Shown in pieces: positions 52,202-62,000 of a stretch of DNA of 64,000 nt. This DNA comes from Myxococcus eversor. Its GTDB lineage: Bacteria > Myxococcota > Myxococcia > Myxococcales > Myxococcaceae. The notes beneath the pieces are model-generated. The model was not told where the DNA came from. It searched no databases and saw only the letters and a program-made list of their open reading frames with translations. The stretch spans positions 1 to 64,000 of the forward strand of contig NZ_JAAIXY010000008.1 of NCBI RefSeq assembly GCF_010894455.1, written 5' to 3'. Positions within the stretch are counted from its first letter, which is position 1, and each line of letters begins with the position of its first letter. The position numbers and the translations under genes are program-made.

Positions 52202-53491
52202 ATGGTCCGCTCGTTCTTCGTCGTGCTCGTGTTGGGTGTCTGCGTGCTGTCGGTGGGGTGCCGGCGGAGTGGCGGCTCGGGCTCGGAGGATGGGCGTGAC
52301 GGCGCGGGGGCCACGCGGCTGGTGCTGAAGTATCAGCCGCTGTGGGGACCTCCGGAGCCCTTCCGGGAGCTGCTCGCGGGCTTCGAGAAGGCCAACCCCG
52401 GGGTGAAGCTGGTCACCGAGGCGCTGCCGAACTCGTCGGACCTGGCGCACCAGTTCTTCCTCACGTCGTTGGAGGGTGGGGCGAAGGACTTCGACGTGCT
52501 GGTGGCGGACGTGGTGTGGGTGCCGGAGTTCGCGCGGGCGGGGTGGATAGCGGACCTGTCGGCGGAGTTCCCGCCGGAGCGGCTGCGCGAGGAGTTCCTG
52601 CCGGGGCCGGTGGAGGCCGTCGTCGTGGAGGGGCGGACGTACGCGGTGCCCTGGTACCTGGACGTGGGCGTCCTGTACTACCGCACGGACCTGGTGCCCC
52701 ATGCGCCGCGCACGTACGCGGAGCTGGAGCGCTTCGCGTTGGACGCGAAGGCGAAGGTGCCGGGCATCCAGGGGTATGTGTGGCAGGGCCGCCAGTACGA
52801 GGGCTTGAGCTGCAATGTCTTTGAAGCGCTGTGGGGGCACGGCGGACACGCGATGGGGGAGAACGGGCGCGTGTTGCTGGAGACGGAGGCGGCGCGCGAG
52901 GCGCTCGCGTATCTGCGCGGGTTGCTGGTGAGTGGGGTGTCGCCGGAGACGGTGATGGGGTTTGGGGAGGAGGAGGCGCGGCGCATCTTCCAGGAGGGGC
53001 GCGCGGTGTTCATGCGCAACTGGCCGTATGCGTGGAGCGAGGCGCAGAAGGAGGGCTCGCCCATTCGCGGCAAGGTGGGGATGGCGCCGCTGCCCACGGT
53101 GAGTGGCGAGCCGGGATTTGGAACGCTGGGCGGGTATCAACTCGCCGTGAATGCGCATGTGTCGCCGGAGCGGCGGAAGCTGGCGGCGAAGCTCATCGCG
53201 CATCTGACGTCGCCGGAGGCGAACCTGGTGCTGGCGGTGCACTACGCGCGCAATCCGCCCAGGGCGGCGGTGTACGACGATGCGAGGTTGAAGGAGAGCT
53301 CGCCGTTCATCGCGGGCCTGCGGGAGATGGCGGAGCGCGCGAAGCCGAGGCCGGTGACGCCGTACTACAACCTGATTTCAGATGTGTTGCAGAGCGAGTT
53401 CTCCGCGGCGGTGGCGGGCCTGCGCTCGCCCGAGGAGTCGCTGAGGCGCGCGCAGAAGCAGGTGGACCATTTGATGGGGGAGGGGCGATGA
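52202..53491 (+). CDS. ABC transporter solute-binding lipoprotein (sugar type)
   Basis: A 429-residue lipoprotein: signal MVRSFFVVLVLGVCVLSVGC (lipobox SVGC). The mature domain has the family 1 solute-binding pattern: LVLKYQPLWGPPEPFRELLAGFEKANPGVKLVTE, QFFLTSLEGGAKDFDVLVADVVWVPEF, and WYLDVGVLYYRTDLV. Expected ligand: an oligosaccharide, polyol or glycerol-phosphate-like molecule. It overlaps the first permease gene by 4 bases (ATGA at 53488-53491). First gene of a three-gene operon. Confidence 0.92.
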   Translation: MVRSFFVVLVLGVCVLSVGCRRSGGSGSEDGRDGAGATRLVLKYQPLWGPPEPFRELLAGFEKANPGVKLVTEALPNSSDLAHQFFLTSLEGGAKDFDVLVADVVWVPEFARAGWIADLSAEFPPERLREEFLPGPVEAVVVEGRTYAVPWYLDVGVLYYRTDLVPHAPRTYAELERFALDAKAKVPGIQGYVWQGRQYEGLSCNVFEALWGHGGHAMGENGRVLLETEAAREALAYLRGLLVSGVSPETVMGFGEEEARRIFQEGRAVFMRNWPYAWSEAQKEGSPIRGKVGMAPLPTVSGEPGFGTLGGYQLAVNAHVSPERRKLAAKLIAHLTSPEANLVLAVHYARNPPRAAVYDDARLKESSPFIAGLREMAERAKPRPVTPYYNLISDVLQSEFSAAVAGLRSPEESLRRAQKQVDHLMGEGR

Positions 53492-54426
53492 GCGCGGGGG
53501 GCGGAGACGACGCGATGACGTCTCAGGTGCCAGGGCCGGTGGGCCCGGGGCGCGCGCGAGGCTCGCTGGAGCGGGAGCGGAGACAGGCGTACTGGTTGGT
53601 GGCGCCCGCGGTGCTGGTGCTCGCGGCGGTGGCGCTGTATCCGATTCTCGCGGCGGTGTGGCTGAGCCTGCACCGCTTCATCCTCGTCTTCGGTGAGCGG
53701 CGCTTCGTGGGGTTGGGGAACTACGCGTACCTGCTCGGGGACGCGCGGTTCTGGTCGGCGCTGGGGAACACGGCGTACTTCACGGGGGTGGCGGTGGGGG
53801 TGGAGTTGTTGCTCGCGGTGCCGCTGGCGCTGTTGCTACAGCGCGCGTTTCCGGGGCGAGGGTTGTTGCGCGCGGCGGTGCTGGTGCCGTGGGCGATTCC
53901 CACCGTGGTGAGCGCGCGGCTGTGGGCGTGGATGTTCAATCCGGACTACGGGCTCATCAATCGCCTGCTCCTGGGCAGTGACATCAACTGGCTGGGGGCG
54001 CCCGGGTATGCGTTGCACGCGGCCATCCTGGTGGACGTGTGGAAGACGACGCCCTTCGTGGCGCTGCTGGTGCTGGCGGGGCTGCAAGGCATTCCGGAGG
54101 ACCTCTACAAGGCGGCGCGAGTGGATGGGGCGTCACCGTGGCGGACGTTCCGCTCCATCACCTTGCCGTTGTTGAAGCCGGCGTTGCTGCTGGCGGTGTT
54201 GTTCCGTTCGCTGGATGCGTTCCGGGTGTTTGATGCCATCTACGTGCTGACGGAGGGAGGGCCGGCGAACACGACGGAGACGCTGAGCATCTACGCGTAC
54301 AAGACGCTGATGCGCTCGGGGGACTTCGGGTACGGGAGCACGCTGTCGGTGGCGACGTTCTTGTGCGTCGTCGTGCTGGCGGCGGTGTGGCTGCGCTTGC
54401 TGGGGCGGCAGGAGGAGGCGCGATGA
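53488..54426 (+). CDS. ABC transporter permease (MalF/UgpA type)
   Basis: A 312-residue permease with about six helices. EAA loop: DLYKAARVDGASPWRTFRSITLPLLKPAL. The Met start is fixed by the ATGA overlap with the binding protein. MalF/UgpA-type N-terminal extension (MSAGGGDDAMTSQVPGP, then helix). Pairs with the next gene, which overlaps by 4 bases (54423-54426), to form the membrane pore for a sugar-type substrate. Confidence 0.92.
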   Translation: MSAGGGDDAMTSQVPGPVGPGRARGSLERERRQAYWLVAPAVLVLAAVALYPILAAVWLSLHRFILVFGERRFVGLGNYAYLLGDARFWSALGNTAYFTGVAVGVELLLAVPLALLLQRAFPGRGLLRAAVLVPWAIPTVVSARLWAWMFNPDYGLINRLLLGSDINWLGAPGYALHAAILVDVWKTTPFVALLVLAGLQGIPEDLYKAARVDGASPWRTFRSITLPLLKPALLLAVLFRSLDAFRVFDAIYVLTEGGPANTTETLSIYAYKTLMRSGDFGYGSTLSVATFLCVVVLAAVWLRLLGRQEEAR

Positions 54427-55235
54427 AGCAGCGCGCGGGGCTGGGGACGGCGCTGGCGGTGGTGGCGTTCCTCACGTTCTTCCTGGGGCCGTTCTTCTGG
54501 CAGGTGCTGACGAGCCTGTGGCCGGATGGAGAGCTGACCCGTCCATGGCCTTCGCACCTGACGTTGGAGAACTACGTGAGCGTGTTGTGGGGGCGGCCGT
54601 TCCTGCGGGTGGTGTTGAACTCGCTGGTGGTGGCGGCGCTGACGACGGTGTTCTGTCTGGTGATTGGCTCGGCGGCGGCGTTCGCGCTGGCGAAGCTGGA
54701 GTTCCGAGGCAAGGGCCTGTTGTTGAGCGCGGCGCTGGCGGTGAGCATGTTTCCGCCGATTGCGACGGTGAGCCCGCTGTATCTCATCCTGCGAGCGGTG
54801 GGGTTGCGAGACAGTCTGGTGGGGCTGGCGTTGCCCTATGCGACGTTCGCGATGCCGTTGACACTGTGGGTGCTGACGTCGTTCTTCCGGCAGCTCCCGG
54901 ACGAGCTGTATCGAGCGGCGCGGGTGGATGGCTGCACGCCGTTCCAGGCGTTCCGCCGCGTGTTGTTGCCCCTGGCGGCGCCGGGGCTGGCGACGACGGC
55001 GATTCTGGTCTTCATCTTCGCGTGGAACGAGTTCCTGTTCGCGTTGACGTTCTTGACGACGCCGGAGAAGCGCACGGTGCCCGTGGCCATCAGCCTGTTC
55101 GCCAGCGAGTACCGCGAACCGTGGGGAGAGATTGCCGCGGCCTCCGTGGTGGCCACGCTGCCCCTGGTGGTGCTCACCGTGTTGTTCCAGCGGAGCATTG
55201 TGTCGGGACTCACGGCGGGGGCGGTGAAGGAGTAG
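54423..55235 (+). CDS. ABC transporter permease (MalG/UgpE type)
   Basis: A 270-residue permease with six helices and the EAA loop ELYRAARVDGCTPFQAFRRVLLPLAAPGL. Starts ATG 54423, overlapping the previous permease. It is the second half of the permease pair. No ATP-binding subunit (MalK/UgpC-type) follows; the next gene is on the other strand, so the ATPase must come from elsewhere, as often happens with shared MsmX-like ATPases. Confidence 0.92.
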   Translation: MKQRAGLGTALAVVAFLTFFLGPFFWQVLTSLWPDGELTRPWPSHLTLENYVSVLWGRPFLRVVLNSLVVAALTTVFCLVIGSAAAFALAKLEFRGKGLLLSAALAVSMFPPIATVSPLYLILRAVGLRDSLVGLALPYATFAMPLTLWVLTSFFRQLPDELYRAARVDGCTPFQAFRRVLLPLAAPGLATTAILVFIFAWNEFLFALTFLTTPEKRTVPVAISLFASEYREPWGEIAAASVVATLPLVVLTVLFQRSIVSGLTAGAVKE

Positions 55236-55309
55236 GTTCTTCCTCCATCCCCATGAGTTGAAGCAGGCCCGCTCCGTCTGGTGCTCTCCTTGGGAACCTC
55301 GTCGGGCCT

Positions 55310-56179
55310 TCAGTGATGACGTGTCGGGAGGCCAATGGCCTCACGAACCGCTCGGAGGGCCGCATCCGGAGAAGTGAAGGCAAGGGAGATGAGCCGCGCC
55401 AGCTCCGATTCGTCCATGGCCGCGAGGCGCTGTTCCTCCTCGGGGGATACCGTGAGTTCCCGGCTGTGCGCGAAGGTGACGAGGGTTCGAGCGCGATCTC
55501 TGGTCCGTTCGAGAGCTCGTTCCTGTGCGCGCAGTTCTTCCCAGAAAGGTGAGTCCATCATGATGCTCCTCAAGGACTGGCTGAGATGGTGACTGCCGAA
55601 GCGGCGTGACGTAAGGGTACCCAGGACGACGAGCAAATCCAGCCTCTCCTGCGACGAGAGGTCCGTGGCTTGTCGCAAGCGTTCCTCGGCCCAGGTCGCG
55701 CGCTCGGGCCCCGCTCGTGCATCCAGGACGGAGAGCGGCACGAGTCCGGTGGCCGCCTGGAGGGCCGGCTGGGAGAAATCCACCTCCCAAAGCCTGACAA
55801 CCAAGAAATCAAAGGCAAGCACCTGCCGGCCGCGACAGCGGACGAGGTAGGGCGGACGAACACCTTCCGCCTCCGGCACGACGAGGAGGACCACGGGCAA
55901 CACCGGCAGCCCTTCACGCAGATGGATGCGCACCGTGTAATCCAGGAACCTCCGGGCGAAGTCGGGGTCGGCCTGCGCCTGGATTTCCAGCTCCACCGCG
56001 AAGCGCTCCGAGGGGGCCTCGACGACCAGGATGGCGTCCGCGCGGCGCTCGGACTGCGGCAGGCTGGTGTCGGCGGCGTGCACGAAGGTTGGCGCGTCAG
56101 AACCGAAGAGGAGCAGGAGCAGGTGTTCCGGATGGTTCTGCACCAGGCGACGAAGCACGAGGTCGAAGTAGGGTCCCAT
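55310..56179 (-). CDS. Rpn-like PD-(D/E)XK family protein
   Basis: A 289-residue protein (MGPYFDLVLRRLVQNHPEHLLLLLFGS). The segment ERRADAILVVEAPSERFAVELEIQAQADPDFARRF fits a PD-(D/E)XK-type core (D, then ExE...Q). The rest is helical and the C-terminus is a coiled, acid-rich region. It resembles the Rpn/DUF4351 group of 'putative transposase' nucleases, which is common in myxobacteria. No transposon ends are visible. Identity is tentative; the nuclease reading rests on the core only. Confidence 0.55.
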   Translation of the reverse strand: MGPYFDLVLRRLVQNHPEHLLLLLFGSDAPTFVHAADTSLPQSERRADAILVVEAPSERFAVELEIQAQADPDFARRFLDYTVRIHLREGLPVLPVVLLVVPEAEGVRPPYLVRCRGRQVLAFDFLVVRLWEVDFSQPALQAATGLVPLSVLDARAGPERATWAEERLRQATDLSSQERLDLLVVLGTLTSRRFGSHHLSQSLRSIMMDSPFWEELRAQERALERTRDRARTLVTFAHSRELTVSPEEEQRLAAMDESELARLISLAFTSPDAALRAVREAIGLPTRHH

Positions 56180-56254
56180 GGGCTACTTGAAAGGTAGTCC
56201 ATGGGTCTGAAATCCAAGAGGTAGGGGCCTCGCCGCGAGAACCCCTCCGTGACG

Positions 56255-56584
56255 TCAGTCCACGATGAACAGCTTCGCCCCAGTCTCAGTCGATGAGCGG
56301 TGGGCTCCGTCGTCATCCGCGACCTGGTAGCTCATCATCGGCCCGAGCACGAAACGCCGGCCGTCCTTCAACTCCGTGAGCAGCGTCCCCTCGAGCACGA
56401 GCAGGATGTGTCCCCGGCTGCACCAGTGGTCCGCCACGTACCCCTGTGTGTACTCAACGAGCCGGACCCGGATGTCTCCTGCTTGCAGCGTCCGCCAGAA
56501 TGCCTTCCCAGTCGCCCCAGGGTGCTCCGTGGGTTGAAGCGTGCTCCAGTCCGTCGTGCAGAAGGGAATGTTCGAGATTTTCAG
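56255..56584 (-). CDS. DHCW-motif cupin, apparently CTG-initiated
   Basis: A 109-residue cupin: KISNIPFCTTDWSTLQPTE at the N-terminus, then WRTLQAGDIRVRLVEYTQGYVADHWCSRGHILLVLEGTL and a C-terminal GAKLFIVD. The DHWC motif and the order fit the DHCW-motif cupin family. The frame has a stop at 56627-56629 and, between that and the K of KISNIP, no ATG, GTG or TTG. The only good start is CTG at 56584-56582, 6 bases after AAGGAG. A GTG at 56437 would lose half the fold. Small beta-barrel protein of unknown ligand. Confidence 0.78.
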   Translation of the reverse strand: MKISNIPFCTTDWSTLQPTEHPGATGKAFWRTLQAGDIRVRLVEYTQGYVADHWCSRGHILLVLEGTLLTELKDGRRFVLGPMMSYQVADDDGAHRSSTETGAKLFIVD

Positions 56585-56618
56585 AGGAAGCTCCTTCGAG
56601 GAACCGGGCTCGCGCGAC

Positions 56619-57077
56619 CTAATCGTTCAGCCAGTAAAGGCGACCGTTGCTCCTCAGTGCTCGCTCCAGAAACTCGTGGAACGAGCCGGCGATCTGACGG
56701 ACTCCTCGCGAATACGTCTCATGGTACGCGTCGAGCATGGGGTAGGGGCCACCTGGCTGAGCTACATCAACGAGGACCCAATCGGAGTCCTGGCAATCCA
56801 CCAGTGGAAAGTGGGACGCGGTCGCAACCGAGCCTTCATCTCGCTTTCGAAGGCGGAGGCACGCAAGCTGAATGTCCGAGAGAGAGAGAATGCTGTAGTT
56901 CGCCTCAGGCAGTGGCCTGAAGAGTTCCGCTCCGTCGCAGCGTAGGTAGAGCGCGCGCAGGTCGTCGTCGAGCTTCCAGCCCATCTTTGTCTAGAACGCC
57001 GCGATCTGCGTCAGCTTCGCGGCGGGGCGTGGGAAATGCGCGCGCGAGATTTCATCCAGCAGTTGTTCGAGTGTCAT
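56619..57077 (-). pseudogene. SMI1/KNR4 immunity-type gene with in-frame amber codon
   Basis: Read through, the product is 152 residues: MTLEQLLDEISRAHFPRPA... IAAF, then TAG (56993-56991, codon 29), then TKMGWKLDDDLRALYLRCDGAELF and ...ILSLSDIQLA, DWVLVDVAQPGGPYPML, HEFLERALRSNGRLYWLND. The parts on both sides are in the same frame and fit the SMI1/KNR4 family seen in toxin-immunity systems. An ATG at codon 32 (56984) could restart translation, giving 121 residues that start in the middle of the usual N-terminal region. It begins 2 bases after the upstream toxin gene's stop. Confidence 0.8.
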
Positions 57078-57079
57078 GG

Positions 57080-57629
57080 CTAATCGATGTACGGCCTGTC
57101 GGGTCCGACAGTGCTCCAGGGGCCACCCCGGACGTAGCAGGCCGGATACGCAAGATTGATGACGTCGTGGACGTCCTGCGGCACCGGAAGAACGTTCGAT
57201 TGCGCAGTGGGATGGCCACCATGAAGCAAGTCAGGGATGTGGTGCCCTGGCCAGCTACGGCCGTCTGCTGTTCGTGGCCATGCTCCATACTCGGCGCCCC
57301 AGTCCGCACGGAATCCTTCGCGTGCGTTCTCCCACGTGCGCCGGCGGCTTGAGGCATCCGCCACCGCGGGGTAGTCACAGCGGCAATGGGTGATGGCGAG
57401 GCGGCCACCGCCCTTTGCTGGCAGGCCAAGAAAGCGTCCTGTCCAATCCCCCTTGAAATCAGCGAGCCAGATGCCGCCGAGCAAGGTGTGCCCTTGCGAC
57501 GCGCATTGTCGCCCACATCGCGCCATCCACTGTGCGCTGCACTGCCAGGGTCCGTAGTGAACCGCAGCCCACGATTGAAAGCCCCAGGGCGATGGTGGCG
57601 ATGCGTAGACGAGGACCCTGGAGTGGCAT
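57080..57629 (-). pseudogene. Exported nuclease-like toxin gene with a frameshift
   Basis: From ATG 57629 the frame encodes a lipoprotein-like N-terminus (MPLQGPRLRIATIALGLSIVGC, lipobox IVGC) then SLRTLAVQRTVDGAMWAT. The homologous-looking continuation (CASQGHTLLGGIWLADF... YPAVADAS... GRSWPGHHIPDLLHGGHPT... NVLPVPQDVHDVINLAYPACY... DRPYID) lies in a frame shifted by +1, entered near 57506. In the first frame a stop comes soon after. The WPGHHI, LLHGGHP and NVLPVP segments suggest a His-based nuclease-type toxin. Paired with the amber-bearing SMI1/KNR4 gene downstream; both look inactive. Confidence 0.7.
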
Positions 57630-57724
57630 GCCCCGACGAGATAGCGCAGGCCCGTTCGACAGGGAAATAACCGCGGAGTCCGGCATCCAGAACCCACCGT
57701 CGATGCCGGGCGCCCCGCCCTCGA

Positions 57725-58681
57725 CTACCGCGCGTCCAGCGCTCCCGCCCAGATATCCTTCACGCCACCGATATGGTCGAACGCGCAGTGCGCGGCTCCC
57801 GCGATGACGTTCTCCTCCAGCGGCACGGAGTATCCACGGTACGCCGTCACGCTGGCACGGATGTCCGTGAGGTACTCATCCTGGTCGCCGTACGAATAGA
57901 ACAGCTTCGTCGGCCCACGCACCTCGGGCCGCGTGCTGTCCCAGTCCAGCGAGCCACTCCACGGCGCCTCTCCACCGCACCCCAGTGCATAGACACCGCG
58001 ATAGCGATTGCCGTACTTCGGCAGGAAGCTCGCCGTGAGGAGCACCGCGCCACCTGAAGACCCGCCGAACAGGATGGGCTCGTTGTTGAGGTCCCATCGC
58101 TTGCGCAACGTATCGATGACCTCCGTCAGCGCCCGCGCGTTGTCACCCGCGGTATCCCGGTCCGCCTCCGTCGCGGTGTCCGAGCACGTCGTCAACGTGG
58201 GCTTCGTCCACCACGCGCACTTGTTCGGCGCGAGCGCTGACACATAGAGCGTGTCGTGGTCGAACGCCCACGGTGCCTGCAGGCGCGGCGCCGTGTTCCC
58301 CGTGTGCGCCCGCGCCCCGTCGCCATGCAGATAGATGGCCAGGTTCAACGGCACGGCGACGATGCCCGTGCGGGGCTCGACAATCTTCAACTCGACGCCC
58401 GCCACCTGCGCGACACAGAACGTATAGGTCTGGTTGTCGGCCACCACCGTGCCCGTGCTGTCACACGGCAGCTTCCCCGTGCCGTGCGAGCTGCCCGCAT
58501 CCGGGAAGGGCTCCGCCCCCGCGTCCGAGCCCGCATCCGTTCCGGCATCCGAGCCCCCATCCGCGCCGTCGGGAATGCCCGCGTCCGCGCCTCCATCCGT
58601 CGTCGGCGGTACCGGGTCCGGGTCATCCGAGCAGGCAGCGAGGGACAGCGTGAGCAGGGCGGCGACGAGGAATCGATGCAT
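57725..58681 (-). CDS. Lipoprotein alpha/beta hydrolase
   Basis: A 318-residue lipoprotein: MHRFLVAALLTLSLAAC (lipobox LAAC), then a disordered linker rich in Asp/Ala/Gly (GGSDAGTDAGSDAG-type), then a hydrolase domain with YLHGDGARAH, nucleophile GGSSGGAVL and the C-terminal GAAHCAFDHIGG (His). It probably works on the cell surface. Start ATG 58681. The DAG-repeat linker is common in myxobacterial surface lipoproteins. Confidence 0.85.
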   Translation of the reverse strand: MHRFLVAALLTLSLAACSDDPDPVPPTTDGGADAGIPDGADGGSDAGTDAGSDAGAEPFPDAGSSHGTGKLPCDSTGTVVADNQTYTFCVAQVAGVELKIVEPRTGIVAVPLNLAIYLHGDGARAHTGNTAPRLQAPWAFDHDTLYVSALAPNKCAWWTKPTLTTCSDTATEADRDTAGDNARALTEVIDTLRKRWDLNNEPILFGGSSGGAVLLTASFLPKYGNRYRGVYALGCGGEAPWSGSLDWDSTRPEVRGPTKLFYSYGDQDEYLTDIRASVTAYRGYSVPLEENVIAGAAHCAFDHIGGVKDIWAGALDAR

Positions 58682-59089
58682 GGGGTGTCTCGGGCGAAGG
58701 ATGAACAGGACCCCAAACTACCGCGTCCCCGTCGCCCCAGACCGCTGTTCACCACCCCACGTTCCGCACAGCGAACGTCGCGACCTGGTGGGTTTCGATG
58801 GGTCTCCCAGAATTCTGGTGAGGCCATCTCTCGGGCGCTCACGCGGTGCGGGCTCCCCACCCAGACGCGGTGCGGGCAAGGCAGGCTTCGCCCGGCGTCG
58901 CTGCAAGCAGTTGCGCGGGGTCCATGCGAGTCCTTGGCATCCAATCAGGCAAGGCTGTCGGTCCTGAGCGCCTGTTTCCAGATAGGGCTCATTCCGCAAC
59001 TATTCGCAGATCCAGGAAAGTTGGGACGTAACCCTGTGCCTGCCTTCTCGATAATAGGGTGTCAGTTCTGACGAAAAGGGGATTGTTCC
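58682..59089. other. 408-base intergenic region before the giant toxin gene
   Basis: It separates the divergent lipoprotein hydrolase and the giant toxin candidate. No credible ORF. The last 100 bases are AT-richer than the surroundings and contain GATAAT (59050-59055), a possible -10 element about 30 bases before the gene, but no -35 at the right spacing was found; AAAAGGGG (ribosome site) is near 59074. Confidence 0.4.
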
Positions 59090-62000
59090 ATGGGCGGTCT
59101 GTCACCCACGGGTGGTGGTTCAGGCGCTTCGGGCGCGGCGGCGGCAGCGGAAGCAGCACGTCGCGCCGAGGAAGCTCGCCAGCGAGCGGAAGCAGCGCGC
59201 AAGGCAGCGGAGGCCGCGCGCAAGGCAGCGGAGGCCGCACGCAAGGCCGCTGAAGCCGCTCGTCAGGCGGCGGAGGCCGCGAAACGACAGCAAGCCGCCG
59301 CGCAGAAGGCCGCCGCGGACGCCCAGAAGAACGCGCGGAAGCCCGGGCAGAAACCCGAAGAGGCGCAGAGGACGAAGACGGAGGCCGCCAACGCGGAGAA
59401 GGCGAAGCAGGCCGCCGCGCGGAAGACCGCCGCCGCGGAGAAGCAGCTCCAGGCCGCCGAGGAGAAGGTCGCCCTCACCGCGAAGAAGGCCGAAGAGGCC
59501 ATGGGCAAGGCGAACACCGCCGCCACCGAGGAGAAGAAGCCTCAGCCCTACACGCAGAAGGACATCGACGGCGTCAAGCCGAAGAAGAACGAGCTGGTCT
59601 CCGCCTTCGAGGGCACCAGCCGCAAGGCCGAGCTGGAGAAGCTGCTCGGCACCACCGCGCCGCCAAAGGCCGAGGCCCCCGCGCGGCAACCCGTCGCGGG
59701 CGAGAAGCCTCCCGAGGCGCTCAACGCGGTGGACGCCAAGGACGTCCAGGACGCCGCGAAGTTGAAGGACGGCCAGAAGTTCAAGGACCCGTCCTCCGGC
59801 GCGACGTACGACGTGAAGAAGAACGCCCTCACCGGCGAGACGCAGCTCTCCGACGCGAAGAGCGGCAACACCGTCACCATCAAACCGGACGGCAGCTACA
59901 CCTCCACGGTGACGGCGAAGGACTCACCGAAGGAAGGTGGCACGCGCGAGACGACGTGGACGAAGTCCGCGGACGCCAAGGGCCAGACGACCAGCCTCGA
60001 GTCGCGCAAGAGCCAGTCGACGCAGAGCCCGGAGACGGGCCTCACCACCACCACGTCCACCACGAAGTACAACCCCGCCACGTCAGTGCCTCTGTCGCGC
60101 TCCGAAGAGGTGCGCATGGAGAAGGCCTCGGCGGCGCTGGTGGGACGGCCCGGCACGCCCCAGGGCCCGACGACGGTGACGACGGACACGGAGTTCAATG
60201 CGCAGGGCCTGCCCGCCAAGCAGGTGAAGAAGACGGAGATCCACACCCCGGGCTTCGATGGGAAGGCCGTGAGCGACTTCGAGGCGAAGCAGGGCAAGGC
60301 CCTGAACGACGCCTCCAAGGGCGAGGACCACCACGACACGAACCGGGACCCCACCTCCCTCAAGCCCGGCGAGTCCAGCCTCACGACGACGGAGGAGATT
60401 CGCTTCAACGCGAAGGGCGAGCCCGCCACCTCCACGCAGAAGACGGAGTCGGTGTCCACGCAGCCGCTCGCGTCGGACAAGAACGGCAACGGCGTGCAGG
60501 TGGCGCGCAGCCAGCAAGAAGTCACCTACGGGCCCAAGGACGCCGCGTCCACGGACTCGCTGCCCGCGCTCACCCGGCAGGCGCAGGGCCACATCACCAG
60601 CAACACCACCGTGACGGGGTATGACCCGGACGGCAGCCGCTTCGACGACGGCTACGCGAACCGGACGCAGACGTCGTTGAAGTCCTCCGGCACCGTGGGC
60701 CCCGACGGTCAGCTTCAGATGAAGCACGAGCCCACGGAGGTGAAGAGCCTCCAGGAGGCGGACGACAACCGTTGGAAGTACGACCACGTCAGCTTCGAGA
60801 CGGGCGCCGACGGCAAGGTGGCGTCGGGCGCGAAGCCCAAGGAGCTCGACAAGGAGCGCCAGCTCCCCTGGTACCAGGACGCGAAGGACTTCGTCACCGA
60901 GGGCCTGAGTGACCTGGCGGGCATGGCGGGGGACTTCGCCAAGGACGCGCTGGGCTTCGCCAAGGACGTGGTGCTCAAGCCGATTGACTACGTCATCGAC
61001 CAGGTGACCGCGCCCATCGAAGGCGCGGTGGCGGACGAAATCAAGAAGCTCAACAGCGCGGGCGACACGCTGACGTTGAGCGGCAACCTGGACGTCAAGG
61101 TCGGTCTCAAGGCCGGCATCGAGGGCGAGGTCGAGGTCGAGAAGACCGCCGACGGCAAGTACCAGCTCTCGGCCGAAGTGACGGGTGACGTGGGCGTGGG
61201 CCTGGTGGGCTCGGCGTCCCTGTCGGCCGGTGGCCGCATGGAGATGACGTTCGACACGCCGGAGGAAGCGGCGAAGGCGGCCGTCATCCTGGGCAAGGGG
61301 CCCGCGGCGCTGGCGTCCGGTGGCGAGGACCACAAGTTCCTCCTCGACCACCTGTCGGCCATGGAAGTGAACATCGGCGCGGAGGCGGAAGCGGGTCTCG
61401 GCGGCAAGTTCGGCCCGGCCAGCGCGGAGCTGTCCGCGAGCATCGGCGCGACGACGAGCTTCCGGGTGGAGTTCGAGAAGGGCAAGCCCACGAACCTGGT
61501 GCGCTCGCTCGAAATCGAGGGCTCCGGCGCGGCGAGCATCGCCGGCGGACTCAAGGGCAAGGCGGGCCTCAACCTCGGCGGGGAAATCACCGGCTCCGTG
61601 AGCTTGGAGACGAGCATTCCGCTGGACGCGAGCAAGCTGGACGCCAAGGACGTGCTGGCGTTCCTGGCGAGCCCGGGCACCGCGCCGTTCGCGGGACCCG
61701 CGGAGACGAGCATCTCCGTGGAGGGCTCGGTGGACGCGGGGCCGAAGGGGCAGTTCTTCACCGCGGAGATCAGCGGGCTGAAGGGTGAGCAGCTCCAGCA
61801 GGTGACGAAGAACCTGATGGACGGGAAGTTCGACACCGCCTTCGACGGCCTGGACGTGGACGCGAAGTTCACCACCGGTTCGTTCACGGACCGCGAGCTG
61901 GGCATCGGCGCGAAGCTGGGTGTGGTGGACTTCGAGCTCAACGCTCGGCACCGCGATGTCACGGCCGAAGGCGGCAGCGGCGGCGCCGGCACCACCGTCA

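Noticed and set aside
55310..56179. An insertion-sequence transposase
   Set aside because: The protein resembles the Rpn/PD-(D/E)XK group often labelled 'putative transposase', but there are no terminal inverted repeats or target duplications around it.
59021..59055. Sigma-70 promoter TTGGGA...GATAAT before the giant toxin
   Set aside because: The spacer would be 23 bases, too long; only the -10-like word remains as a weak candidate.
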